A stretch of 32,619 nucleotides of DNA from an uncultured bacterium (GTDB lineage: Bacteria > Pseudomonadota > Gammaproteobacteria > Burkholderiales > Burkholderiaceae_E), in the NCBI GenBank assembly GCA_903934795.1, contig CAIZPE010000086.1:1-32619 (forward strand). Reading direction: 5' to 3'. The position numbers and the translations under genes are program-made. Below are positions 8,679-17,924 of this stretch, one piece after another; the first letter of the stretch is position 1, and the number at the start of each line of letters is the position of its first letter. Below the pieces are notes generated by a model. The model worked only from the letters and a program-made list of their open reading frames with translations. It did no database searches and was not told where the DNA came from.

Positions 8679-10163
8679 TCAGTGGTCGAGCGGGATGTTC
8701 AGCTTGTTGATGAGTCGGTAGAGGGTCACGCGCGACACGCCGAGCTGGCGCGCGGTCTGCGAGACCTTGTTGCCGTTGGCGCGCAGGCTGCTGGCCAGCA
8801 GATTGCGCTCGAACGAGGCGCGAGCATCGTCGAGCGTCAGGCTTTCGCGCAGCGGCGCCGTCGCCACCGCCAGACCCAGGTCCTCGGGCCCGATCAGCCG
8901 GTTCTCGCCCATCACCACCGCGCCCTGCACGCGATTGATCAGCTCGCGCACATTGCCCGGCCAGTCATGGGCGCGCAGCGCGTCGATCGCCCGTGCGCTG
9001 AACCCGCGCGGCCGGCTGCCAGGGTGCTGCGCGAGCGTTCGGCGCAGGAAGAGATCGGCCAGCTCCAGGACATCATCGCCGCGCTCGCGCAGCGCCGGCA
9101 CCACCAGTTGCAGCACGTTCAGGCGGAAGAACAGGTCCTCGCGGAAGCTGCCCTGGCGAACGGCCTGCGCGAGGTCCACATGGGTGGCCGCGATCACCCG
9201 GAAGTCCACCGGCAGGGTCTGGGTCGAGCCCACCCTGGAAATGGTCCGCTCCTGCAGGACCCTCAGCAGGCTGGCCTGCATGTCGAGCGGCAGGTCGCCG
9301 ATCTCGTCCAGGAACAGCACGCCGCCGTTGGCCGCCTCGATGCGGCCAATCTTGCGCTGGGTGGCGCCGGTGAAGGCGCTCTTTTCGTGCCCGAAGAGCT
9401 CGGACTGGATCAGGGTGGCCGGTATTGCGCCGCAGTTCACCACCGAGATCGGGCCTGCCGCGCGGCGGGAGTTGCGGTGAATGGCATGCGCCACCAGTTC
9501 CTTGCCGGTGCCGGTCTGACCGCCGATCAGCACCGGGGCATCCGAGTCGATGACCTTGCGCAGCCGCTGCGTGAAGGCCCTCATCGCGGGGCTGTTGCCG
9601 CAGATGCCGAAGGCCGGACCCTCTCCCGTCTGGCCGTCGCCGTCGTCGGGATCGGCGCTCACCGACCTTCGCATCGAGGCCAGGCCCCGGGCGTGGCCGA
9701 GGATGACGGCGAGGCGCTGCGGATCGACCGGCAGCGTGTGGTAGTCATGGAAGGCGCGCAGCAGGAAGGCGCGGAATTCCCGCGATTCGAGGGCGGCCGG
9801 CTCGACCAGGGCAATCCACTCGGTGGCCTGCGACAGGGACAGCAGCGGCTCGAACTCGACCGGGCTGAGGCCCCCGGGCGCCTGGAACACCGCGAGTGCG
9901 GCGAGCGCGTCGGCCCGCCGCAGCACACGGCGCGCCTCGTCCACCGACCGGGCATGCCGCAGCAGCATCCGTTCGTCGGCGCGGCTGCCGCGCAAGGTTG
10001 CGAATACCTCGCCCCCGATGTCCAGCACCAGCACCTCGCTTTGGCTCAATTCGCTCGCCCCAATCCTGGTCCGTGCGGAGCGCTGGTCGTGGCCCGATGC
10101 CCCGGTGCGCGCCCCCGGCGTGAGCTTGCGGCATGCCGGTGCGGGCAGCTTGCGGTGGATCAA
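8679..10163 (-). CDS. VpsR-like sigma54-interacting transcriptional regulator
   Basis: AAA+ domain: GGQTGTGKELVAHAIH (Walker A), LFGHEKSAFTGA (GAFTGA loop variant), NGGVLFLDEIGDLP (Walker B); C-terminal Fis-type HTH (NKVSQTARQLGVSRVTLYRLINKLNI); N-terminal receiver-like domain without an obvious phospho-acceptor Asp. Exact start uncertain. Confidence 0.88.
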   Translation of the reverse strand: MIHRKLPAPACRKLTPGARTGASGHDQRSARTRIGASELSQSEVLVLDIGGEVFATLRGSRADERMLLRHARSVDEARRVLRRADALAALAVFQAPGGLSPVEFEPLLSLSQATEWIALVEPAALESREFRAFLLRAFHDYHTLPVDPQRLAVILGHARGLASMRRSVSADPDDGDGQTGEGPAFGICGNSPAMRAFTQRLRKVIDSDAPVLIGGQTGTGKELVAHAIHRNSRRAAGPISVVNCGAIPATLIQSELFGHEKSAFTGATQRKIGRIEAANGGVLFLDEIGDLPLDMQASLLRVLQERTISRVGSTQTLPVDFRVIAATHVDLAQAVRQGSFREDLFFRLNVLQLVVPALRERGDDVLELADLFLRRTLAQHPGSRPRGFSARAIDALRAHDWPGNVRELINRVQGAVVMGENRLIGPEDLGLAVATAPLRESLTLDDARASFERNLLASSLRANGNKVSQTARQLGVSRVTLYRLINKLNIPLDH

Positions 10164-10253
10164 CGGACCGGCTGGAGGCTCGCCCGGTGCGTGCGTCGGC
10201 CGGCTGCGGCAGCGTCGGCCGAGTGCGCGCGATCATGCCGGGTCCGAGAACCG

Positions 10254-11456
10254 ATGCCCTCCCACCCGATGATTCCGCAACTCGATCGCGGCACCCTGGA
10301 TGTGGTCACCATGCTGGTGGCCATCGTCCCCTGCTGCGTGGCGATCAGCATCTGGCGGATCAATCGCGCGCTCGAAGGGCCGCTGTTCTGGATGCTGGCG
10401 ATCACGCTCACGCTGCTTACGTATGCCGCGGTGCCGCTGCTGCAGGTGCTTGGCGCGCCCCCTGGCGTGGCAGTGGCCATGAACAACACCTCCAGCCTCA
10501 CCAGCATGCTGCTCCTGCTGGAGGGCAACCTGCGCTTCACGGGCAGGATGTCGGCGGCGCGGCTGAAGTGGGGTGCGCTCGCTGTGCTGTTCTTCCTGGT
10601 GCTGTCGATCCTCAACCGGGATGACGCCGCCCGGCGCTACCTGTTCCACGATCCGATCGCGGCCGGCCTGCTGCTGGCCAACGCTGCCACCCTGCTGCTG
10701 CGCCCGCCGGCCAGCGAGCGTGCGGTGCGGACCGTGGCTGCGGTGTTCCCCCTGCTCATGGCGACGGTGTTCCTGGCCCGCTGGAGCGTGGCCTTCGAGG
10801 CCGAACCCGGTGCCGATCTGTCGCGACACCCGATCGTCATGCCGCTGATGATCGCAGGCATCCTGTTCACGCTGGGCTGGACCTACTTCGCGAGCCTCTT
10901 CTGCTACACCCGGTCGCAGGCCCAGCTCGCGCGCCAGGCCCGCGAGGATTCCCTCACCGGACTGGCCAATCGGCGCTACTTCGACGAGGCCGTGCAGCGC
11001 GAGATCGCACGCTGCAAGCGCAGCGGCGCGGGTTTCGCGCTGGTCACTCTCGATCTGGACAACTTCAAGCAGGTCAATGATCGCCTGGGCCATGCCGCCG
11101 GCGATGAGCTGCTCACCGAGGTGTCGCGGCGCCTGAGCAGCTTCATCCGCAAGACCGACCTGGCCGCGCGCATGGGCGGCGACGAGTTCGCGCTGCTGCT
11201 GGTCGACATCGAATCGGCGGTGGTGCTGTCCCTGGTGATGGAGCGTCTGCGCAATGCGCTGCAGGGTGCTGCGGCGCACGCCGAGGCGCTGGCGCCGATC
11301 GAGATCAGCATGGGCGGCGCGCTGTGGCCGCAGTCGGGCACCGACCCGGATGTGCTGTTCAGGCTTGCCGATCAGGCGATGTACACCGACAAGGCCGAGC
11401 GCAAGGCGCGTGAGTCGGGCGCTGCGGGCGGCGCGCTTGCGATGCAGGCGGCCTGA
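10254..11456 (+). CDS. Membrane diguanylate cyclase (GGDEF)
   Basis: Multiple N-terminal TM segments; DSLTGLANRRYFDEA, LDLDNFKQVNDRLGHAAGDELL, MGGDEFALLL; RxxD I-site (RKTD) five residues before GGDEF. The ORF extends upstream but homology-like sequence starts at MPSHPMIPQ. Confidence 0.9.
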   Translation: MPSHPMIPQLDRGTLDVVTMLVAIVPCCVAISIWRINRALEGPLFWMLAITLTLLTYAAVPLLQVLGAPPGVAVAMNNTSSLTSMLLLLEGNLRFTGRMSAARLKWGALAVLFFLVLSILNRDDAARRYLFHDPIAAGLLLANAATLLLRPPASERAVRTVAAVFPLLMATVFLARWSVAFEAEPGADLSRHPIVMPLMIAGILFTLGWTYFASLFCYTRSQAQLARQAREDSLTGLANRRYFDEAVQREIARCKRSGAGFALVTLDLDNFKQVNDRLGHAAGDELLTEVSRRLSSFIRKTDLAARMGGDEFALLLVDIESAVVLSLVMERLRNALQGAAAHAEALAPIEISMGGALWPQSGTDPDVLFRLADQAMYTDKAERKARESGAAGGALAMQAA

Positions 11457-11592
11457 GGACCAGCTCCCCGGGGCCGGGTCCGTTCCACCCACGGCGGACG
11501 CAGCGGTGCCGGGTCGGGGTGATCGATAGAATCGGGTGCAGGGCGGCCGCCATGACCGGGTGCTGCCCGTCCGACCCCGCACCGAGGATTCG

Positions 11593-13173
11593 ATGAGCGC
11601 CTTCGCCTCCCGTCACTTCCAGCCCTTTTCGGGCCAGGACATCCGCACCCTCATCCAGGCCCAGGCGCGTCTGCGCGCCGATCATCCCTATCTGATCTGG
11701 CGGCCGTTCAGCGGCCCGCGCCGTGTCTGGACCTACGCACGGTTCGCCCAGGCGCTGGCCCGCTTCGCGGCTGGCCTGCAGGCCCGCGGGGTGCGGCCCG
11801 GCGACCGGGTGCTGGTGCATCTGGACAACTGCCCCGAGGCTGTCATTGCGTGGTTCGGCTGCGCCTGGATGGGCGCGGTGGCGGTGACCACCAACGCCCG
11901 CTCCAGCGCCGACGAGCTTCGCTACTTCGCCGAACACGCGGCGGTGGTGGGTGGCATCACCCAGCCGCGCTTCGCGGCGCTGGTCGGCCAGGCCTGCCCG
12001 GGACTGCGCTGGCTCGCGGTCACCCGGACCGACAACGGCGAAGATGCCGGCGCGGCCACCCCCTCGGCCACGGATGCCTTCGAGGCGATCGACGCCGATC
12101 CCGCCACGCTGCCGGCCCGCGGGCATGATCCGCTTGCGCCCTTCAGCGTGCAGTACACCTCGGGCACCACCTCGCGGCCCAAGGGCGTGCTGTGGACCCA
12201 TGCCAACGCGCTCTGGGGGGCCCGAATCAATGCCACCCACGAGGGCTTGCGCGCCGACGACATCCACATGGTGACGCTGCCGCTGTTCCACACCAATGCG
12301 CAGGCCTATTCCATGCTGGCCACACTCTGGGCGGGTGCCACCGCGGTGGTCAACCCGCGCTTTTCGGCCAGCCGCTTCTGGCCGGTGTCGCTCGAGGAGG
12401 GATGCACCTGGGCCTCGGTGATCGGCTTCATTCCGCGCGCGCTCATGGACCAGCCGGTGCCCGAGCACCGCTACCGCCTGTGGGGCACCGGCGTGTGCGA
12501 GCCGCCCACCGATGCCCGCTACCGGATCAAGACCCTGGGCTGGTGGGGCATGACCGAGACCATCACCCACGGCACGCTCGGGCTCATCGACCTGCCCAAT
12601 GCGCCGCTGTCGATGGGCCTGCCCGCGCCGGAGTACGGCATCCGCATCCTGGTCGATGGCCGCGAGGCGCTGCCCGGCGAGACCGGCGACTTCCAGGTCA
12701 AGGGCGTGCGCGGCCTGTCGCTCTTTGCCGAGTACCTCGACAACCCGCAGGCCACCACCGACGCCTTCGATGCCGAGGGCTGGTTCCACACCGGCGACCG
12801 GGTTACGCTTGGCGAGAACGGCTGGCTCTACTTCGCCGATCGCTCCAAGGACATGCTCAAGGTCGGCGGCGAGAATGTCGCCGCCTCGGAGATCGAGCGC
12901 GTCATCATGACCGTGCCGGGCGTGGTCGAGGCGGCGGTGGTCGGCCAGCGTCATCCCATGCTCGACGAGGTGCCCGTGGCCTTCGTGCGCGGCGGCCCGC
13001 CCGATGCCGAGGGCCGCGCCGCGCTGGCCCGCGCGGTGGCGGCCGCCTGCGCGGCCACCCTGGCCGGCTTCAAGCAGCCGCGCGAGGTGCGGGTGGTGGA
13101 AGAGCTGCCGCGTTCCACCCTCGAGAAGATCAACAAGGCGGCGCTGCGCCGCCAGCTGGCTGACGAGGGCTGA
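11593..13173 (+). CDS. Acyl-CoA synthetase / AMP-dependent ligase
   Basis: YTSGTTSRPKGVLWTH (P-loop), GWWGMTETI, GWFHTGDRVTLGENGWLYFADRSKDMLKVGGENVAASEIE, C-terminal RSTLEKINKAALR catalytic-Lys motif. Confidence 0.92.
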   Translation: MSAFASRHFQPFSGQDIRTLIQAQARLRADHPYLIWRPFSGPRRVWTYARFAQALARFAAGLQARGVRPGDRVLVHLDNCPEAVIAWFGCAWMGAVAVTTNARSSADELRYFAEHAAVVGGITQPRFAALVGQACPGLRWLAVTRTDNGEDAGAATPSATDAFEAIDADPATLPARGHDPLAPFSVQYTSGTTSRPKGVLWTHANALWGARINATHEGLRADDIHMVTLPLFHTNAQAYSMLATLWAGATAVVNPRFSASRFWPVSLEEGCTWASVIGFIPRALMDQPVPEHRYRLWGTGVCEPPTDARYRIKTLGWWGMTETITHGTLGLIDLPNAPLSMGLPAPEYGIRILVDGREALPGETGDFQVKGVRGLSLFAEYLDNPQATTDAFDAEGWFHTGDRVTLGENGWLYFADRSKDMLKVGGENVAASEIERVIMTVPGVVEAAVVGQRHPMLDEVPVAFVRGGPPDAEGRAALARAVAAACAATLAGFKQPREVRVVEELPRSTLEKINKAALRRQLADEG

Positions 13174-13181
13174 GTGCCGGC

Positions 13182-13212
13182 TTGCGGGCGCAGGTATGCG
13201 CCACGCCCGCAA
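13182..13212. terminator. Candidate stem-loop between convergent genes
   Basis: TTGCGGG...CCCGCAA outer stem with inner CGCA-GGTA-TGCG; no T-tract. Confidence 0.35.
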
Positions 13213-13246
13213 CCCGTCGGGGTGCCGTGCGCCGGTGCGCCGGCCC

Positions 13247-14119
13247 TCAGACCCGGTGGGCGCCGAGGTGGCCGAGCATCAGCCGGGTGACCGCCTCGGG
13301 CGCCTCGTCAGAGGAGAAGTGACCGATGCCGGGCAGCTCGGCGAACCGGTAGGGCGCCTTGATGAACTCGCCGGTACCCTGCGCCGCGGCCCGGCCCACG
13401 GTCTGGTCGCCGTCGCCCCAGACATACAGCGTGGGCACCTGGATGGGGCCCATCGGCGTGCGCAGGCCCTCGCGCGCCCGGTACCAGGCCAGTGCCGCCT
13501 CCAGCGCCGCGGGCTCGCCCAGCACCGACAGATAGCCCTCGATGGCATCGGCCGGCATGCCGCCTTCGGCCATGCGTGCACGCAGCCGGCGGGCGCCATC
13601 GGCAAGCAGCATCGGCCCGGTGTTGGGATCGAGAAAGGCGGTGTGATGCCGCGAGCGATGCTGCTGATCGGGGTCGGACTGCAGGGCGCGCAGAAACGCC
13701 GAAGGGTGCGGCCGCGACAGGATGGTGAGCGAGGCCAGCCGCTGCGGGTGCCGGTCGGCCACGCCCCAGGCCACCTGTCCGCCCCAGTCGTGGCCCACCA
13801 GATGGAAGCGCGTGCCTGGCCCGGCGCAGGCGTTGGCGATGTCGATGGCATCCTGGATGAGCAGTTCGTAGCGGTAGTTCTGGATGTCGGCGGGATCGGG
13901 CCGCGCGCCCGGCGAATAGCCCCGCTGGTCGGGCGCGACCGCGCGGTAGCCCGCCGCGGCCAGCGCCGGCAGCTGGGCGCGCCAGCTGTGCCGCGACTGC
14001 GGATAGCCGTGCAGCAGCAGCACCAGCGGGCCGTGGGCCGGGCCCTCGATCCAGGCATTGAAGACCAGCCCGTCGCGGGTGGGGATGCGGTGCAGGACGG
14101 GCTCGGAAGGCAGCGGCAT
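13247..14119 (-). CDS. Alpha/beta hydrolase (epoxide hydrolase-like)
   Basis: [51 protein letters not shown] nucleophile elbow (Asp), C-terminal [13 protein letters not shown]. Likely start [13 protein letters not shown]. Confidence 0.9.
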   Translation of the reverse strand: MPLPSEPVLHRIPTRDGLVFNAWIEGPAHGPLVLLLHGYPQSRHSWRAQLPALAAAGYRAVAPDQRGYSPGARPDPADIQNYRYELLIQDAIDIANACAGPGTRFHLVGHDWGGQVAWGVADRHPQRLASLTILSRPHPSAFLRALQSDPDQQHRSRHHTAFLDPNTGPMLLADGARRLRARMAEGGMPADAIEGYLSVLGEPAALEAALAWYRAREGLRTPMGPIQVPTLYVWGDGDQTVGRAAAQGTGEFIKAPYRFAELPGIGHFSSDEAPEAVTRLMLGHLGAHRV

Positions 14120-14159
14120 GATCGGCTCCGGAGAACGGTTTGCGGCGACGGCGGGGCGC

Positions 14160-15308
14160 TCAGGCCTTGAAGCCCATCGAGCGCGCGATGATGTTGCGCT
14201 GGATCTCGCTGGTGCCTTCGCCGATGACATACAGCAGGGCATCGCGGTGGATGCGGCCCACCGGGTACTCGCGCATGATGCCAGCGCCGCCCAGCACGCG
14301 GATGGCCGCCTCGCTCACCCGCACCGCGGTTTCGCTGGCCACCAGCTTCACCCGGGCGGCGGTGGCCGGATCGAGCGTGCCCTGATCGACCCGCCAGGCG
14401 CCGTGGTAGACCAGCCAGCGCGCGGCTTCGATGTCGGCCGACATGTTGGCGATCTGGTGGGCGATGGACTGGTAGTCGCCGATCGGGCGGCCGCCGATCA
14501 CGCGATCGCGGGCGTAGCTGCTGGCCGCCTCGAAGGCGGCGCGGGCCATGCCCAGCGCGTTGGCGGCCACGCCCACCCGGTTCTCGCTGAGCGACTCGAG
14601 GATCACCGGATAGGTGCCGGTGCGCCCGCCGAGCAGGCCGTCGTCGGGCACGAAGGCATCGGCGATGTGGATCAGGCCGGTCTCGGAGCTGCGGATGCTC
14701 TCCTTGCGCAGCTTGTGGATGTCGAAGCCGGGGTTGGGCAGCTCGACGATGAACAGGCTGATCGCCTCGGCGGTGAGTTCGGCGCCGGTGCGCGCGGCCA
14801 CCAGCATGAAGTCGGCGATCGGTGCATTGGTGATGTAGAGCTTGCTGCCGTTCAGGCGCCAGCCGCCGGCGACCTTCTCGGCGCGGGTCTTGAGCGCGCG
14901 GATGTTGGAGCCGCCGTCGGGCTCGCTCAGACCGAAGGCGGAGATCCGTTCGCCGGCAAGCGCCGGGCGGAAGAAGCGCGCCTTCTGGTCCTCGGTGCCG
15001 ATCTTCCAGATCGGCCAGATGCCGAGATGGGTGTGAGCCGACCAGCTCGAGGCGAAGGCCTGGCAGACCGCGCTCATCTCCTCGCGGATGATGCAGTCGG
15101 CAACCTTGTCCATGCCGCTGCCGCCGTCGGCCTGCGGGTAGCGCACGCCCAGCAGGCCGAGCTCGCCCCAGCGGGCGAAGAGCTCGCGCGGGAAGGTCTC
15201 GGTCTCTTCGGCCTGCTGCACCAGCGGGGCCATCTGCTGCTGGGCGAAGCGGCGCACGGTCTCACGCACGGTCTCGTGTTCGGGGGAGAAGCTGAAATCG
15301 AGGGCCAT
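14160..15308 (-). CDS. Acyl-CoA dehydrogenase (canonical C-terminal catalytic Glu)
   Basis: FGLSEPDGGSNIRALKT, DRVIGGRPIGDYQSIAHQIANM, YPVGRIHRDALLYVIGEGTSEIQRNIIAR. Confidence 0.94.
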   Translation of the reverse strand: MALDFSFSPEHETVRETVRRFAQQQMAPLVQQAEETETFPRELFARWGELGLLGVRYPQADGGSGMDKVADCIIREEMSAVCQAFASSWSAHTHLGIWPIWKIGTEDQKARFFRPALAGERISAFGLSEPDGGSNIRALKTRAEKVAGGWRLNGSKLYITNAPIADFMLVAARTGAELTAEAISLFIVELPNPGFDIHKLRKESIRSSETGLIHIADAFVPDDGLLGGRTGTYPVILESLSENRVGVAANALGMARAAFEAASSYARDRVIGGRPIGDYQSIAHQIANMSADIEAARWLVYHGAWRVDQGTLDPATAARVKLVASETAVRVSEAAIRVLGGAGIMREYPVGRIHRDALLYVIGEGTSEIQRNIIARSMGFKA

Positions 15309-15327
15309 GCGGTCTCCGGGGGGGCGC

Positions 15328-16113
15328 TCAGGCGGTGGTTGTGGCGGGTGCGGCGGCGGCGGCGCGGCGGCGCAGGTCTGCGCCGAGTGCCGCCAGGCTC
15401 GCCGGGGTGAACTGGTCGCTGAAGCCGATGGCGCTCAGGGCGAGATCGGGCCTGCCGGCGGCATCGGGCACGACCGCGGCCACCGTGGTGGCGCCGCGCA
15501 CGAAGTTGCCCTGGTCGGCGGCCCAGCCCTGCTCGGCGGCCAGGCGCACCGAGCGCCAGTACTGTTCGAATGACGGGGGCGACTCCCAGCGCAGCGGTCG
15601 GAAGGCCTCGCGCAGTGCGGCCTTACGCAGCCCGGCCTGCGCCGCCATGCAGCGGCCGAGCGCGCCGACATGCAGCGGCAGGCGCTGGCCGATCGGCATG
15701 TGCACCTGCATCGCGGCATCGGCTTCGGCCCGGTCGATCAGGACCACCCGGTCGTCGCCAACCCGCTGCCAGAGCGTGACGGTGACCCGGTGTCGGGCGG
15801 CCACGGCCTCGAGGTGCGGGCGCATCTGCCGCGCCCGCGCTGCCGGCTCGAGCGCGCCGCGGGCGAGCTCGACCACGCCCGGCCCGAGGCGGTAGGTCTT
15901 GCTGGCAGGGTCGAAGCTGACCACGCCCTCCCAGGCGAGGGTACGCAGCAGGTTGAAGCAGGTGCTGGGATTCAGGCCGAGCTCGCGGGCGATGCGGTTC
16001 ACGCCGGCCCCGCCGCCGCTGCGCCCGAGATGGCGCAGCACGGCCAGCCCGGCGCTGAGCGCGCCCACCGGCTTGCGCGGCGGCGTGGCGGTGGCGGTGG
16101 CCTGGGGTTTCAC
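15328..16113 (-). CDS. IclR family transcriptional regulator
   Basis: N-terminal HTH (GVNRIARELGLNPSTCFNLLRTLAWEGVVSFD) and IclR effector domain. Probable GTG start (VKPQATATATPP) at 16113, 14 bp after the upstream gene. Confidence 0.87.
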   Translation of the reverse strand: MKPQATATATPPRKPVGALSAGLAVLRHLGRSGGGAGVNRIARELGLNPSTCFNLLRTLAWEGVVSFDPASKTYRLGPGVVELARGALEPAARARQMRPHLEAVAARHRVTVTLWQRVGDDRVVLIDRAEADAAMQVHMPIGQRLPLHVGALGRCMAAQAGLRKAALREAFRPLRWESPPSFEQYWRSVRLAAEQGWAADQGNFVRGATTVAAVVPDAAGRPDLALSAIGFSDQFTPASLAALGADLRRRAAAAAPATTTA

Positions 16114-16126
16114 GACCAGGCCCGCT

Positions 16127-17284
16127 TCAGTCGCAGGGCAGGCCGAGCTCGCGGGCGATGGCACGCAGCTGGATCTCCCAACTGCCCACCGTGACGGGCG
16201 CCACCAGCGCGTCCATGGCCAGACGCATGGCCGGCAGCTCTTCGGTGAGGCCCCAGCCGCCGCCGACATGCAGCGCGGTCTGGGTGACCCGCACCACCGC
16301 CTGGGTGGCGAAGAGCTTGGCCGAGGAGACATCGAGGATCAGGTCGCGCACCGGCACGCCGCTGTCCCAGCGCTGGGCAGCGTGGTAGGTGAGGTGCCGG
16401 GTGGCCTCGACATCGACATGGGCCTGGGCGAGCTGGAAGGCGATCGACTGGTTGGCGCCGATGGGGCGGCCGAACTGCTGGCGCACCGTGGCGTACTCGC
16501 GCGCCCATTCGAGCGCATGGCTCATGTGCCCCAGCCAGCGCGCGGCGACCATCACCCGCTCGCGATTGAATCCGGCCATGATCTCGCGAAAGCCGGCATT
16601 GAGCCGGCGAGACTCGGGCACCCGCACCTTGTCGAAGTGGATGCGGTAGGTGGGCGCGGGCCGGTTGACATGGGTCTCGATGCGGGTGGCGAGCACGCCG
16701 GGGCTGTTTCTGTCGACGGCGAAGAAGGCCATGCCCTGACGCCCCGCGGCAGGGTCGGTGCGGGCCAGGGTGACCAGCACATCGGCGTCGCCGCCCAGGG
16801 TGATGAACGACTTCATGCCATCGAGCACCCAGTGGTCGCCTTCGCGTACCGCGGTGGTCTTCAGGCCGGCCACATCGTTGCCGGCCTCGGGCTCGGTGAC
16901 GGTGATGGCCACGACGCAATCACCGGCGATCACGCGGCGGGCGATCTCGCGCTGGCCGGCATCGCCGTGTTCGTAGAGGATGCTGCCGGCGACATTCTGG
17001 ACCAGGACGGCCACGGCGAGATTGGGATTGACCCGGCTCATCTCCTCCATGGCGATGGCCTCTTCATAGCAGCCCAGACCGGCGCCGCCGAGGGATTCGT
17101 CGGCGGTGATGCCGATGAGGCCGGCGCGGGCCGCAGCCACCAGGAACTCCCGCGGAAAGATGCGGGTGCGGTCGGCCTGCTCCCAGCGCGGGCCGATCTC
17201 GCGCCGCGCGAACTGCGCGCACATCTCGCGGAAGGCGACGCGGTCGACGGTGTTGACCGGGACCGGTCGGGCGGTGTGGTTCAT
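16127..17284 (-). CDS. Acyl-CoA dehydrogenase family protein (C-terminal Glu position is Val)
   Basis: ITVTEPEAGNDVAGLKTTA, VRQQFGRPIGANQSIAFQLAQAHVDVEATR, C-terminal ALVAPVTVGSWEIQLRAIAREL. Confidence 0.92.
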   Translation of the reverse strand: MNHTARPVPVNTVDRVAFREMCAQFARREIGPRWEQADRTRIFPREFLVAAARAGLIGITADESLGGAGLGCYEEAIAMEEMSRVNPNLAVAVLVQNVAGSILYEHGDAGQREIARRVIAGDCVVAITVTEPEAGNDVAGLKTTAVREGDHWVLDGMKSFITLGGDADVLVTLARTDPAAGRQGMAFFAVDRNSPGVLATRIETHVNRPAPTYRIHFDKVRVPESRRLNAGFREIMAGFNRERVMVAARWLGHMSHALEWAREYATVRQQFGRPIGANQSIAFQLAQAHVDVEATRHLTYHAAQRWDSGVPVRDLILDVSSAKLFATQAVVRVTQTALHVGGGWGLTEELPAMRLAMDALVAPVTVGSWEIQLRAIARELGLPCD

Positions 17285-17355
17285 GCAGGGCGGGCGCAGC
17301 AGCGCGGGCGGTGATGCGCCGATGGTGACACCCCGGCCACCTGGTGTCTATGCAG

Positions 17356-17371
17356 ATTCGCCCTGGCGAAT
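17356..17371. promoter_or_regulatory. Operator-like palindrome upstream of the acyl-CoA dehydrogenase/iclR operon
   Basis: ATTCGCC-CT-GGCGAAT (7-bp arms); additional GCGAAT half-site at 17386-17391; located 72-87 bp upstream of the first start codon. Confidence 0.5.
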
Positions 17372-17410
17372 GTCCGTTTTCAGCAGCGAATGGTGGTGGC
17401 GTCCGGCCGC

Positions 17411-17905
17411 TCAGCTCGGGCTGCTCGCCGCGGCGAGGGCGCCGCGGGTGCGACTCTCTCGCGCCTGTGCGGCAGCAATCACCCTTGCCAGCGCGTCGAT
17501 CTCTTCGGCCAGCAGCTCCCAGAGATTGTCGGCGGTGACGATGCCGCGCAGTGCGCCGTCGCCACCCACCACCGGCAGACGGCGCACGCCATGCTGACGC
17601 ATCCGGGCGAGCACCTCCAGAAGGTCGTCGCTCTCGCGCGCCGTGGCTGGCTGCGGCGACATGATGTCGCCGGCCACCAGCCGCTGCGGGTCGATGCCGA
17701 AGGCCACCACCTCGATGGTGATGTCACGGTCGGTGATCATGCCCACCGGCATGCGCCGGCCGTCATGCTGGTCGACCACCACCACGCTGCCCACATGCTC
17801 GTCGTGCATGAGCTGGGCGCAGCGCGCCACGGGTGTCTCGCGGCTGACGGTCACCACGTCGCGGATGCGGCATCCGGCCAGCGTGGCGCTGGCGGCTCGG
17901 TTCAT
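17411..17905 (-). CDS. CBS domain-containing protein
   Basis: Two CBS units: VVTVSRETPVARCAQLMHDEHVGSVVVVD...GMITDRDI and DIMSPQPATARESDDLLEVLARMRQHGVRRLPVVGGDGALRGIVTADNL. Confidence 0.9.
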   Translation of the reverse strand: MNRAASATLAGCRIRDVVTVSRETPVARCAQLMHDEHVGSVVVVDQHDGRRMPVGMITDRDITIEVVAFGIDPQRLVAGDIMSPQPATARESDDLLEVLARMRQHGVRRLPVVGGDGALRGIVTADNLWELLAEEIDALARVIAAAQARESRTRGALAAASSPS

Positions 17906-17924
17906 GGTCGCGCTCCCGGGCGGG

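Noticed and set aside
8469-10253. N-terminal ~595 aa of the plus-strand ORF 8469..11456
   Set aside because: Antisense to the VpsR-like regulator and low-complexity; the real GGDEF protein starts at about 10254.
11359-13212. 617-aa minus-strand ORF opposite the acyl-CoA synthetase
   Set aside because: Shadow ORF; opposite strand has complete AMP-binding motifs.
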